A stretch of 64,000 bases of DNA from Lachnospiraceae bacterium (GTDB lineage: Bacteria > Bacillota > Clostridia > Lachnospirales > Lachnospiraceae), in the NCBI GenBank assembly GCA_017430085.1, contig JAFRNR010000002.1, positions 43,336 to 107,335 on the forward strand. Reading direction: 5' to 3'. This document shows positions 8,261 to 17,347 of this stretch, piece by piece; position 1 is the stretch's first letter, and each line of letters opens with the position of its first letter. The notes under the pieces were generated by a model that was not told the origin of the DNA, did not search any database, and saw nothing but the letters and a program-made list of their open reading frames with translations. The translations under genes were made by a program, and so were the position numbers.

Positions 8261-9670
8261 ATGGAACATAAAACCACCGTCTACGTCCGCCACCTCGACG
8301 CCCCCTACCAGGAAGGCACGCGCACGAAATTCCGGCCCCTGACCGACGCCATGAAAGCCGAGCTGAAGACCGCCGTCTGGGAGATCTTCGACAAAGCCGG
8401 CGGCAGCGCGCTGCTCAAATCCAGCCGCCAGGTCTTCCTCAAACCCAACGGTATTGACGGCCAGCCCTACTGCTACACGCGGCCGGAGCTGGTCGAAACG
8501 GTCATCGAATACTGGAAGGCGCACGGCGCGGAGAAGGTCTGGCTGTTCGAAAACTCGACGCAGAGCAACGCCACGCGCCTGGTCTACGCGGTGACCGGCT
8601 ATGACGCCATTTGCCGCCGCACCGGTGCAAAGCCCGTCTATCTGGACGAGGAGAAGACCGTCCCGTTCGAATTCAAAGGCCGCCCCTCCGCAAAGGACGA
8701 TCCGGACGGCTATTTCGTCACGACTTTCGACATGCCGCGCTTCATCGTCAAAAACCTGATCGAGGACCGCGACAAAAGCCTCTATATCAGCCTCCCGAAG
8801 CTGAAGACCCACTCCATGGCCGGCGTCACGCTGGGCGTCAAGAACCAGTGGGCCTTCCCCGCGCAGCCCTCGCGCGGCTTCGACCACAATTACAACCTGC
8901 ACCACAAGCTGGCCGACGTCCTGAGCTACGTCCGCCCGGACTTCACGCTGATCGAGGGCGTGGAGGGCACGATCTACGGCCACTACCCCGTTACCGCGCT
9001 GGCGGACGAGGCGGTCCTGCCGCTCAAAGTCCTGGTGGCCGGGAAAAATGTGGTGGCGACGGACATCGTCGGCGCCCGCATCTTCGGCCTGGGCCTGGCC
9101 GACGTCCCGCATCTGAAGGATGCGGTGGACCGCGGCCTGTCGGAGGGCGTGCGCGGGCTGGAGGACATCAACATCGACGGCGATATTTCGATGTACAACA
9201 CGAAGCAGCCGACCGACCTGTATGATTACTACCCGCCCGACGTGAAAGTCATGGTCGGCAAAGAACGCTGCTGCAAGCAGGGCTGCATGAACAACCCGCT
9301 GACGCTGCTGCAGATCCTGTACGGCGACCACGGCGGCAAAGGCGGCTGGACTCTGATCATCGGCAAGGGCCACGACCCCGCGGAGATCGACGCCCTTTCC
9401 GGCCCGGTCCTCATCGCCGGCGACTGCGCGATCCATGAAGTCGCCGACCGCCTCATTGCCCGCCTCGGCAAAAAGAACGTCTTCCTGAGCCACAAATGCA
9501 ACAGCCTCGCCGAGACCGCCGCGGGCATGTTTTACCTGATGAAAGTGGACCCCATGGAGTTCGCCCCCATCAACCCGCTCAAAGCACTCCGCTGCCTCAC
9601 GCTCTCCAAACTCCACGGCTCCACGGCGCTTGTGCCCTCGCCGTTCTCGAACCGGTTCAAGACGGTGTAA
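8261..9670 (+). CDS. DUF362 domain-containing protein
   Basis: A 469-residue protein. The DUF362 pattern is visible: FLKPNGI early on, GAEKVWLFENSTQSN, LYISLPKLKTHSMAGVTLGVKNQWAF (about residues 170-200), and VVATDIVGARIFGL. Family members are often iron-sulfur or cofactor-related, but the function of this branch is unknown. A Cys-rich stretch, GKERCCKQGCMNNP, lies near residue 335 and could bind a metal. ACAGGAG is 6 nt before the ATG. The gene is flanked on both sides by the composite A/B repeats, so it may be a separate unit. I do not assign a reaction. Confidence 0.8.
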   Translation: MEHKTTVYVRHLDAPYQEGTRTKFRPLTDAMKAELKTAVWEIFDKAGGSALLKSSRQVFLKPNGIDGQPYCYTRPELVETVIEYWKAHGAEKVWLFENSTQSNATRLVYAVTGYDAICRRTGAKPVYLDEEKTVPFEFKGRPSAKDDPDGYFVTTFDMPRFIVKNLIEDRDKSLYISLPKLKTHSMAGVTLGVKNQWAFPAQPSRGFDHNYNLHHKLADVLSYVRPDFTLIEGVEGTIYGHYPVTALADEAVLPLKVLVAGKNVVATDIVGARIFGLGLADVPHLKDAVDRGLSEGVRGLEDINIDGDISMYNTKQPTDLYDYYPPDVKVMVGKERCCKQGCMNNPLTLLQILYGDHGGKGGWTLIIGKGHDPAEIDALSGPVLIAGDCAIHEVADRLIARLGKKNVFLSHKCNSLAETAAGMFYLMKVDPMEFAPINPLKALRCLTLSKLHGSTALVPSPFSNRFKTV

Positions 9671-9680
9671 GGCCGGCCGC

Positions 9681-9741
9681 CGTAGGGGCCGTTGTTTCAA
9701 CGGCCCGAGATGACAGGGGGACGGTTCCTTTGTCAGGTTTT
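9681..9741. repeat. Second composite A/B repeat
   Basis: The same family A hairpin (GTAGGGGCCGTTGTTTCAAC) is followed by TGACAGGGGGACGGTTCC and TTTGTCAGG, but the right arm of the B palindrome is missing. It lies directly after the DUF362 stop. Confidence 0.8.
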
Positions 9742-9770
9742 TCCTGCAATGCTTTCTGAAGGAGTCTTCA

Positions 9771-10811
9771 ATGGACCTTGAAATATTATACCGCGCCGTC
9801 GACCGGGCCGTCTCTTCCCTGGACTTCCCCCGCATCTGGCCGGGCTTCGCCCCGCTGAAATTCGCCCTGTACGACGCCGAAAAATGCTTCTTCAACGGCC
9901 GGTATGTCGATAAAACCGACGATTTCTGCGCCAACACCTCGATCAATTACCGCGGCGAGCAGATCGCGATCTGGATGGTGCAGGAGGACCTGCCCCTCCC
10001 CGTCCTGACCTCCAAACTCGTTCACGAAATGTTCCACGGCTTCCAGACCCTGCAGGGCTGGACCTGCTGGCCGGACGAGATGGAAGCCCTGCGCCGCTAC
10101 CGCTATGACGCGGAAAACCTCTGTCTCAAACTGCGCGAAAACGAGCTGCTCCTGGCACTGCTCGACGGCTTTGACGACACCGCCTTCCGCGAACTGACTG
10201 CGCTCCGGAAACGCCGCAGCGGGGCGTTCCCGTTCGAGTTTTCCTACGAATGCAAAGTCGAAGAAATCGAAGGAACGGCCAACTACGTCGAATGGCAGGT
10301 CCTGCAGCAGCTGGACGAAAACGCGGCCGCCGCCCTGACGGACCGGATGCGGCCGGCGATGACGCGCCCGGAGCGCCTGTTCCCGATCCGCATTTCCTGC
10401 TACTTCACCGGTGCCCTGATGATCCACGCCATGCGGCGGGCCGGCGTGTATGATTTCGCCCCCGCCGAACGGCCCGCGCCCCTGCCGCTCGTGCGCTCCG
10501 CCGCTGCCTCCGACGGCCTCTTCCCCGGCAAGGACGCCTGTTATCGGCAGGTTTCTGACGCGGTCGCATCCTATCAGGAAGAAACCGCCGCGATCGTCCG
10601 CTCCGCGCTGGACAGGAACGACGTCGTCCTGGAAGGCCCCCTCGAACTCGTCACTGTGAACATCTACAACGCGAGATATCATGACGGTTACGTGACTTCG
10701 ACGTACTTCCTGATGTACAGGGACGGCGCGGAAGAGAAGATGATCCCCGGGAATTTCGTGATCAAAATGCGGGACGGGAAAACGATCGATAATGTGTACC
10801 GGTGGGAATAA
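9771..10811 (+). CDS. Putative zinc metallopeptidase-like protein (HExxH)
   Basis: A 346-residue protein with no signal peptide, so probably cytoplasmic. It contains HEMFH (in KLVHEMFHGFQTLQGW, about residue 85), the zinc-binding HExxH pattern, and a downstream acidic motif, EEIEGTANYVEW (about residue 164), which could supply the third ligand as in gluzincin-type peptidases. The rest is not recognised. AAGGAG lies 6 nt before the ATG. Family B repeats flank it. The peptidase role is inferred from the motif alone; it could also be a non-catalytic relative. Confidence 0.65.
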   Translation: MDLEILYRAVDRAVSSLDFPRIWPGFAPLKFALYDAEKCFFNGRYVDKTDDFCANTSINYRGEQIAIWMVQEDLPLPVLTSKLVHEMFHGFQTLQGWTCWPDEMEALRRYRYDAENLCLKLRENELLLALLDGFDDTAFRELTALRKRRSGAFPFEFSYECKVEEIEGTANYVEWQVLQQLDENAAAALTDRMRPAMTRPERLFPIRISCYFTGALMIHAMRRAGVYDFAPAERPAPLPLVRSAAASDGLFPGKDACYRQVSDAVASYQEETAAIVRSALDRNDVVLEGPLELVTVNIYNARYHDGYVTSTYFLMYRDGAEEKMIPGNFVIKMRDGKTIDNVYRWE

Positions 10812-10820
10812 AACCCCGAA

Positions 10821-10852
10821 AAACCTGACAAAGGAACCGTCCCCCTGTCAGA
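10821..10852. repeat. Family B repeat, inverted orientation
   Basis: AACCTGACAAAGGAACC continuing into GTCCCCCTGTCAG is the reverse complement of the B unit at 9711-9741. It lies between the HExxH gene and the aminotransferase gene. Confidence 0.8.
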
Positions 10853-10869
10853 CCTAAGGAGGAACCTTT

Positions 10870-12069
10870 ATGACCTATGATTTTACCACCATCATCCCGC
10901 GCGAGGGCAAGGATGCCCTGGCGGTGGAAGGGCTCGGCTGGGGCTTCGGGCCCCGTGCGCCGAAGGAGGGGTTCGATTTCATTCCGATGTGGGTGGCGGA
11001 CATGAATTTCCCGACGGCGCCGTCCATCACGCGGAAGATCGTGGAGCGGGCGGAGCATCCGCTGTACGGATATTTTCTGGCGCAGCCGGCGTATTACCAG
11101 GCCATTTTCGACTGGCAGAAGCGCCACGGCGTGACCGGCCTGGAGAAGTGGCAGATCGGCTACCACAATGGCGTGCTGGGCGGCGTGGCCTCGCTGATGA
11201 AGGCCTTCACCGCGCCCGGCGACAAGGTGCTCATGCACAGCCCCGCGTACATCGGCTTCACCCACGTGCTGGAGGACCTGGGCCGGCGCACGGAGCTCTC
11301 GCCCATGAAAAAGGACGCGGACGGCGTCTGGCGCATGGACTTCGAGGACATGGAGCGGCGCCTGGCGGAAGAGCACATCCACTTCGCCATTTTCTGTTCC
11401 CCGCACAACCCGACCGGCCGCGTCTGGGAGCGGCGGGAGATCGAGCAGGCGATGGCGCTGTACGCGAAATACGACTGCGTCGTGGCCGCGGATGAGATCT
11501 GGTCCGACCTGATCCTGCCGGGCTACAAGCACATCCCCGTGCAGAGCGTCAGCGGGGACGCGCGCCGCCGGACCGTGGCCTTTTATTCGCCCAGCAAGGG
11601 CTTCAATCTTTCCGGCCTGTGGAACAGCTACAGCATCGCCTACGACCGGACCCTCCAGGACCGCATGGTGAAAGAAGGCGAAATGACGCACTACAACAGC
11701 CTGAACGTGCTGTCCATGCATGCCCTGACGGGCGCTTACAGCGAAGAGGGAGCGGAATGGCTCCGCCAGTTGCTGGAGGTGCTGCAGGGCAACATCGACC
11801 TGGTCTGCGATTTCGTACGTGACGAACTGCCCGGCGTGGCCGTGAGCCGCCCGCAGAGCACCTATCTGGTCTTTCTCTGCTGCGATGAGTATGTTTCCCG
11901 CACCGGAAGGACCATGGACGAGATCATCGCCGCCGCCTGGGACGTGGGTGTCGGCCTTCAGGACGGCCGCCCCTTCTTCGAACCCTTCGGCCTGCGGCTG
12001 AACCTGGCCCTGCCCCGCTCCCGCGTGCAGGAAGCGATGCGGCGGCTGAAGGAATACGTTTTCGTGTGA
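10870..12069 (+). CDS. MalY/PatB family aminotransferase (cystathionine beta-lyase type)
   Basis: A 399-residue fold-type I PLP enzyme. Family markers: an N-terminal IPMWVADMNFPT, the YGYFLAQPAYYQAIFDWQ segment, FCSPHNPTGRVW, VVAADEIWSDLILPG (Asp binding the PLP nitrogen), and the PLP lysine in FYSPSKGFNLSGLWNSY (about residue 239). Such proteins typically cleave C-S bonds of cystathionine or cysteine; some act as aminotransferases or regulators. Start chosen from AAGGAGG upstream. It appears to be a single gene, with a degenerate repeat after it. Confidence 0.88.
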   Translation: MTYDFTTIIPREGKDALAVEGLGWGFGPRAPKEGFDFIPMWVADMNFPTAPSITRKIVERAEHPLYGYFLAQPAYYQAIFDWQKRHGVTGLEKWQIGYHNGVLGGVASLMKAFTAPGDKVLMHSPAYIGFTHVLEDLGRRTELSPMKKDADGVWRMDFEDMERRLAEEHIHFAIFCSPHNPTGRVWERREIEQAMALYAKYDCVVAADEIWSDLILPGYKHIPVQSVSGDARRRTVAFYSPSKGFNLSGLWNSYSIAYDRTLQDRMVKEGEMTHYNSLNVLSMHALTGAYSEEGAEWLRQLLEVLQGNIDLVCDFVRDELPGVAVSRPQSTYLVFLCCDEYVSRTGRTMDEIIAAAWDVGVGLQDGRPFFEPFGLRLNLALPRSRVQEAMRRLKEYVFV

Positions 12070-12086
12070 CGGTACAGAAATGGGCC

Positions 12087-12142
12087 GCCGGGGACGGTTC
12101 CGAGTGGCACTGCACGTAGGGAACGTTGTCTCAATGGCCCGG
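12087..12142. repeat. Degenerate A and B repeats
   Basis: GGGGACGGTTCC is followed by a decayed A hairpin (GTAGGGAACGTTGTCTCAAT then GGCCCGG). They lie between the aminotransferase and the lipase gene; the rest of 12070-12230 shows no gene. Confidence 0.55.
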
Positions 12143-12230
12143 ACCGAATGTTTGGGAATCTATTGTAATTGTCTGCTCTTGTCGACCGCCCAAAGGAACT
12201 ATGGTCCTACATCATGAGGAAAAAAAAGAC

Positions 12231-15200
12231 ATGAAGAAAAAAACATCTATATACGGTACTGCATTTCTTGTACTGATAGCACTACTGTTTATACCTGTAT
12301 GCTATTCGTCTAAAAAGGCAAAAGCAAATAATATAGGGGCTGACCAGGCGTGCGAGGGGGAACGCTATGGTCTGGAACTGGTAAATGGGTATCCCGCCTG
12401 TTGTGTTCATTTCGATGACGGGAGGACTGAAGTACATATTTGTGAAAAAAATTTTCCGGACGAGTTTTTCAGAAGTTACATCCAGTTTGTACAGTATGGT
12501 GGAGCCAGAGTATATGGGAATATGACTATTCCTTTTGATAAATTGACCGGAATCACAGAACTGCCCATAAGACAACAGGGACATGAATTATATATGACGA
12601 CCCTAAAAGGCATTGAGTTTCTTCCTGCTTTAGAATCCCTGAACTGTAGCGGCCATGTGCTGACTGAAATCGACTTAAGCCATAATCCCAAATTAAAATT
12701 CATTGACTGTGCAGGCAACTATTTGACAAGCATAGATTTTTCGTTAACCCCGCAATTAGAGGAAATTGATTGCTCTGCCAATCAGCTAACTTCCTTGGAT
12801 TTATCTTCAAATACTAAACTTGTTAAACTGAATGTAAGTAATAACCCTTTGTCTGCTTTGCAAATCGAATCGTGTACAGATTTGAAAACGTTGGATGTGA
12901 GCAATACGGAAATAAAAATAATCACCCTTGGGTCAGGAGCCAAGTTGACAGATTATACGGCCGGAAAATATGTTTGGCGGCAGACAGATGGGCATGCGGA
13001 ATCTGTTGACAGTGTGTATGGACAGGATGAATTGCCTTATTGGACATATGAGTATAACGAGGATTTGACTTTAAGGTATGCAACAGAAGACCGAGGATGG
13101 GATGGAAAAACAGGATATGATTATGAAAATGGCCAAGTGGTGCGGGAAACATCGCTTGCAAGCGGTGATGGATCAGGTACAGTAAAAGAATATATACGAG
13201 ATGAGCAAGGGCGAATCATTCATGCCTCTAATACTCGTACTTATATAGGCGAGGTGCAAGATGTTCTGGAAAAACAGTACAGCTTTGATGATTCTGGAAA
13301 GCTGCGTTGGATTAAGTTTGTTTATACGGATATGGATGGGAGTCACGATAATGGAGAGGCAGAACTGAATTGTATTTACCAGAGCCTGAACGGGGGATGG
13401 ACGGTGGAATACCAATTGAACTGGATTACGTATTCCTCTTTTTTAGATAGCTATCATAACGCGAGTTTTGATCCGGATCCGGAATCCTGGACGAATGGGA
13501 GAAGTCGGATTATCAGGGAAAACTTTGACAAAGAAGGACGTCTGCTCAGAAGGGAATGGGATGACGGAGATTATACCGTCTGGGAATATGATAGTGAAGG
13601 TTGTATGATCAAAAAGGAACGAGCGAATGGTCGCGCTACAACCTACGAGTATAATGAATTGGGACAGCTTTTGTCGGAAAGCAACGGTTCTAGTGTATAC
13701 ACATATATTTACGGGGCTAAAAACCAGTGCACAGCCGAAAGATGCCTTGGCGAAAAAGGCATTAGCTATGTTGTTTACTTAAGTCGTTCCTATGACAAAT
13801 ACGGACATTTAGTACAATTCATTGGCAACTATAATGGTGGCAGCATAAATGGGGAATACAACTGGGTCTACCTCCCTGTTCCAGGTTCAGAACAGCCGGT
13901 TTTGAGTTATAAAGATGAGAAAGAAGCAGGTAACCTTGATGCGCTTTTGGAAGCAGACCCTGCAATATACAATAACGATTTGGCCATTATTGCGGCCAAG
14001 CTGTCACTCAAAACTTATGATAACAACAGTGCCAACGACGATAGTGTCCGGGACTGTTTAATATATGACCTTGGTTTCAACAGTGCAAGCCACGCCAAAT
14101 TTTATTCCAACAACTACGGCGGTTCCCTCGCTTATACGATCGCAGTGAAGGACTGTCCGACAGACGACGCTGATAAAATCCTGGTCATTGTTTGCCGAGG
14201 ATCCAGAACACCGTATGAGTTGATAAGGGACGCTACCGCATCATTCAGATCCATATATCAAGAACGTTATCCTATTTATGACATCGTACAAGACTTTTAC
14301 GACGATATTGACGAGGGGCTTGACAATGTTCTGGAAATGGATAATCGCTACAAAGTCCTTGTGACCGGACACAGTTTGGGCGGCGCGGCGGCTAATCTGG
14401 TCGCGGCGAGCCTTACGGACGACGGACTGCCCCGGTTCCGCTCTACTTGCCCGAGTGTGTTTTGCTATACCTTCGGGGCAATCAACTCGATTGATACAAG
14501 TACGACAATAAGTGAGGGATATGAGAATATCCACAATGTTTATAATTTGCGTGACACGTTTTCTCCGAAGCACTATGGAAAGCGGCAATACATGCCGACC
14601 GGCATGGGCAGCGGCGTTGGAAAATTCGGTCATCTGGAGATATACAGTCATGAGCATCGGACAATTGGAGACCAGATGAAGAGTACGGTTACACAAATGT
14701 ATGATGCAGTTAACCACGGTATGGCAAAATACCTGCAGGATTTGGAGGAGCTGTATGTTGTCAGTGTCCCGAATTGCGGAACCGGCTTCAGATGCCGTTC
14801 CATTATAGGCTGCCCTGTAGATGTAGATGTGTATTGCGAAGGCAATCTTGTCGGGCGTGTCGTGAATAATGTAGTCGATCAGTCCGTGACGTCTCTTGAT
14901 ATCTACGTTGAAGATGATGTGAAAATCATATATTACCCCGATGACAAAGTTTATGATCTCCAACTGAAGGCGTATGATGAGGGCGAAATGCTGTATTATA
15001 CAGAGGATCTCCAAAATGCCGGTGAATCGAAGATGATAACAGGGGTAGAACTGACCAATGGAAAAGAGTTTTCCAGCCAAATCGGAGGAAACATCGAAGC
15101 CTCCGGCGTAAAGCTCTACGTCGTGAACGATGACGGCGAGGTTTTGACAGAGGTGCTGGAGGACGGCACGGAGACTCAGATCGAGTACACTGTCACCGTG

Positions 15201-15635
15201 ATTGACGGCATAGCAACCCCTGGCAAAGCAAAGGCCGGAGATACTGTCACCATTACGGCAGATACTAAAAGTGGTTACACTTTTAAAGAGTGGAGTGTCA
15301 CGGGTAATGTAACCCTTGCAAATAAGACAGATTCAACAACTACTTTTACCATGCCGGCCGGTGACGTGACCCTCACAGTGACCTATACGAAGGATGCCGA
15401 TCCAACTCCCGGTGTTCCTGTTCAAACCGAAAAAACGGAACAGACTGGGGATACAGAACAGACTGGGAATGCTGGGCGAACGGATCCCGCTCCGACAGAA
15501 ACTGCGAATACCGGGACCGTTGACCATCAGAATGGCATTTCCTGGACCGTGATGATCATTGCGGCGGTTCTGATAGCCTTCGGCATATTGTGTCCCGTAA
15601 TCGTTCTATTAAAGCGACAATCAAATGACAGGTAA
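12231..15635 (+). CDS. Cell-surface lipase (class 3) with LRR, YD-like repeats and C-terminal membrane anchor
   Basis: A 1134-residue exported protein. Residues 1-35: signal peptide (LVLIALLFIPVC). Then NFPDEFFRSY, a decayed form of the LRR N-cap seen at 30881-36854. About 90-245: LRRs of the LTEIDLSHNPKLKFIDCAGN type. About 255-560: YD/RHS-like repeats (YEYNELGQLLSESNG). About 600-790: a lipase class 3 domain with VCRGSRTPYELIRD and VTGHSLGGAAAN; the nucleophile is Ser715. About 1010-1055: a bacterial repeat (KSGYTFKEWS). The end is a Thr/Glu-rich linker, a membrane helix and KRQSNDR. ATG 12231 has AGGA upstream; longer readings would precede the signal peptide. The DNA is AT-richer than its neighbours. 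Its anchor closely matches the lipase at 52469-54670. Confidence 0.8.
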   Translation: MKKKTSIYGTAFLVLIALLFIPVCYSSKKAKANNIGADQACEGERYGLELVNGYPACCVHFDDGRTEVHICEKNFPDEFFRSYIQFVQYGGARVYGNMTIPFDKLTGITELPIRQQGHELYMTTLKGIEFLPALESLNCSGHVLTEIDLSHNPKLKFIDCAGNYLTSIDFSLTPQLEEIDCSANQLTSLDLSSNTKLVKLNVSNNPLSALQIESCTDLKTLDVSNTEIKIITLGSGAKLTDYTAGKYVWRQTDGHAESVDSVYGQDELPYWTYEYNEDLTLRYATEDRGWDGKTGYDYENGQVVRETSLASGDGSGTVKEYIRDEQGRIIHASNTRTYIGEVQDVLEKQYSFDDSGKLRWIKFVYTDMDGSHDNGEAELNCIYQSLNGGWTVEYQLNWITYSSFLDSYHNASFDPDPESWTNGRSRIIRENFDKEGRLLRREWDDGDYTVWEYDSEGCMIKKERANGRATTYEYNELGQLLSESNGSSVYTYIYGAKNQCTAERCLGEKGISYVVYLSRSYDKYGHLVQFIGNYNGGSINGEYNWVYLPVPGSEQPVLSYKDEKEAGNLDALLEADPAIYNNDLAIIAAKLSLKTYDNNSANDDSVRDCLIYDLGFNSASHAKFYSNNYGGSLAYTIAVKDCPTDDADKILVIVCRGSRTPYELIRDATASFRSIYQERYPIYDIVQDFYDDIDEGLDNVLEMDNRYKVLVTGHSLGGAAANLVAASLTDDGLPRFRSTCPSVFCYTFGAINSIDTSTTISEGYENIHNVYNLRDTFSPKHYGKRQYMPTGMGSGVGKFGHLEIYSHEHRTIGDQMKSTVTQMYDAVNHGMAKYLQDLEELYVVSVPNCGTGFRCRSIIGCPVDVDVYCEGNLVGRVVNNVVDQSVTSLDIYVEDDVKIIYYPDDKVYDLQLKAYDEGEMLYYTEDLQNAGESKMITGVELTNGKEFSSQIGGNIEASGVKLYVVNDDGEVLTEVLEDGTETQIEYTVTVIDGIATPGKAKAGDTVTITADTKSGYTFKEWSVTGNVTLANKTDSTTTFTMPAGDVTLTVTYTKDADPTPGVPVQTEKTEQTGDTEQTGNAGRTDPAPTETANTGTVDHQNGISWTVMIIAAVLIAFGILCPVIVLLKRQSNDR

Positions 15636-15684
15636 ACCCTGTTGAACAACGGGGAGGCCAAAAAGGGACTGTCCCCTTTTGGCC
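15632..15684. repeat. Shared 3' element and hairpin after the lipase gene
   Basis: GTAAACCCTGTTGAACAACG, overlapping the stop codon, recurs at 59360-59382 after another surface-protein gene. It is followed by the inverted repeat GGCCAAAAAGGGAC (15656-15669) / GTCCCCTTTTGGCC (15671-15684), which may act as a terminator although no T-run follows. Confidence 0.6.
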
Positions 15685-15705
15685 CTGCCGCGCAGCATTT
15701 TCTCC

Positions 15706-15735
15706 TTGACATCCGCACGGTCCCCGTGATACAAA
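15706..15735 (+). promoter_or_regulatory. Promoter of comM-dprA
   Basis: TTGACA (15706-15711), an 18-nt spacer and TACAAA (15730-15735), about 80 nt before comM. The -35 is perfect; the -10 is moderate. Confidence 0.5.
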
Positions 15736-15813
15736 ATGATCGATGGCGTTGACGGAAATATTTTCCGGCGGCGCTTTTTTTGCGCGCCGAAACAGAAAGG
15801 AGAATATCGAATT

Positions 15814-17343
15814 ATGTACAGCCAGGCGAATGGCATGGCTCTTTTCGGCATGGAAGGAGTCCCGATCCACGTGGAGTGCGACTGCTCCACGGGACTGCCC
15901 GAGATGTCCATGGTGGGGTATCTAGGCGCGGAAGTGCGGGAAGCCCGGGACCGCGTCCGTACGGCCCTGAAAAATACCGGCTACCAACTGCCCCCGCGGC
16001 GCATTACGGTCAATCTGGCGCCGGCAGACATCCGCAAGGAGGGAACGAGCTTCGATCTGGCCATTGCGGCGGCGCTGCTCTGCTCCGCGGAACTGGTGGA
16101 TCTGGACGCGGTCCTGGAGGATACGGTCTTTATCGGCGAACTGGGGCTGGACGGGCGGCTGGTCCCGGTGAGCGGCGTGCTGACGATGGTCGGCGCCGCG
16201 AAAGAAGCGGGCTATGCCTGCTGCGTGGTCCCGGCCGGCAACGGGGCGGAGGGCGCACTGGTGGAGGGAATCCGGGTCATCGGGCTGGAGAGCCTGGAAC
16301 AGCTGCCCCTGCTGGCGGCGGGAAAACTGGTCCCGCTGCCCTGCCGCGTGCACGAACTGCTGCAGGAGGAAAACCGGCGGGAAACGGTGGATTTCGCGGA
16401 GGTGAACGGCCAGCGGGCGCTGCGGCGGGCGGCGGAGGTCGCGGCGGCCGGGCGCCACAACCTGCTGATGATCGGCTCTCCCGGGGCCGGCAAGACCATG
16501 GCGGCGCGGCGCATCCCCACCATCCTGCCCCGCCTGTCATTAGAGGAAGCGCTGGAAGTTTCCCGCATCTATTCCATCTGCGGTCTTCTCACGCCGGAGC
16601 GGCCGCTGATCCTGACCAGACCCTTCCGCAGCCCGCATCACACCGTCTCGTCCTTTGCCCTGGTGGGCGGCGGCCGCGTGCCCCGGCCCGGGGAGATCTC
16701 GCTGGCCGACCGCGGCGTCCTGTTTTTGGACGAACTGCCCGAATTCCAGAAAAGCGCGCTCGAGGCGCTGCGCCAGCCGCTGGAGGACGGCGAGGTGTGC
16801 ATCGCGCGCGTGCAGGGCTCCTTCCGTTTCCCCGCGGACGTCATGCTGGTCGCGGCCATGAACCCCTGCCGATGCGGCTATTACCCGGACCGAAACCGCT
16901 GCCGCTGCTCGGAGGCGGAGGTGGAGAACTATCTGCGGCGCATCAGCCGCCCGCTGCTGGACCGCATGGACCTGTGCGTGGAGGCGCCACCGCTGGGCTA
17001 CGGAGAGCTGACCGGAAAGGCGAAAAACGAAAGCTCGGAGACCATCCGGGAGCGGGTGGAGGCGGCCCGGCGCCGCCAGGAGGAGCGCTTCCGGGGCACG
17101 GACATCCTGTTCAATTCCCGCATGACCGCGCGGCAGGTGAAGCAGTACTGCACGCTGAGCCGGGAACAGAACGAGTTTCTGAAGCGCGTGTTCGAGCAGA
17201 AAGGGCTGTCCGCGCGGGCGTATCACCGCATCCTGAAGGTGGCGCGGACCGTCGCGGACCTGCGGGAGGCGGAGGAGATCTCGCTGGAGGACCTGGCGGA
17301 GGCGGTGGGCTACCGTACGCCGGCGGAGAAATTCTGGAGGTGA
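15814..17343 (+). CDS. comM: ComM/YifB family Mg chelatase-like AAA+ ATPase
   Basis: A 509-residue protein. The N-terminal LonC-like domain starts with the typical YSQANGMALFGMEGVPIHVE. The ATPase domain has Walker A GSPGAGKTM (about residue 227), Walker B GVLFLDELPEF, and the YifB-specific NPCRCGYYPDRNRCRC. In Gram-negative bacteria ComM is a branch-migration helicase for natural transformation; in Firmicutes the role is less certain. ATG 15814 follows AAAGGAG; an upstream in-frame extension lacks a ribosome site. It is followed 4 nt later by dprA, another DNA-uptake gene, suggesting a competence-related operon. Confidence 0.93.
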   Translation: MYSQANGMALFGMEGVPIHVECDCSTGLPEMSMVGYLGAEVREARDRVRTALKNTGYQLPPRRITVNLAPADIRKEGTSFDLAIAAALLCSAELVDLDAVLEDTVFIGELGLDGRLVPVSGVLTMVGAAKEAGYACCVVPAGNGAEGALVEGIRVIGLESLEQLPLLAAGKLVPLPCRVHELLQEENRRETVDFAEVNGQRALRRAAEVAAAGRHNLLMIGSPGAGKTMAARRIPTILPRLSLEEALEVSRIYSICGLLTPERPLILTRPFRSPHHTVSSFALVGGGRVPRPGEISLADRGVLFLDELPEFQKSALEALRQPLEDGEVCIARVQGSFRFPADVMLVAAMNPCRCGYYPDRNRCRCSEAEVENYLRRISRPLLDRMDLCVEAPPLGYGELTGKAKNESSETIRERVEAARRRQEERFRGTDILFNSRMTARQVKQYCTLSREQNEFLKRVFEQKGLSARAYHRILKVARTVADLREAEEISLEDLAEAVGYRTPAEKFWR

Positions 17344-17347
17344 AACG

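Noticed and set aside
8243..9946. 567-codon open frame on the minus strand
   Set aside because: It lies antisense to the DUF362 gene, which has an RBS and family motifs. The reverse frame lacks stops only because of the GC-rich codon pattern.
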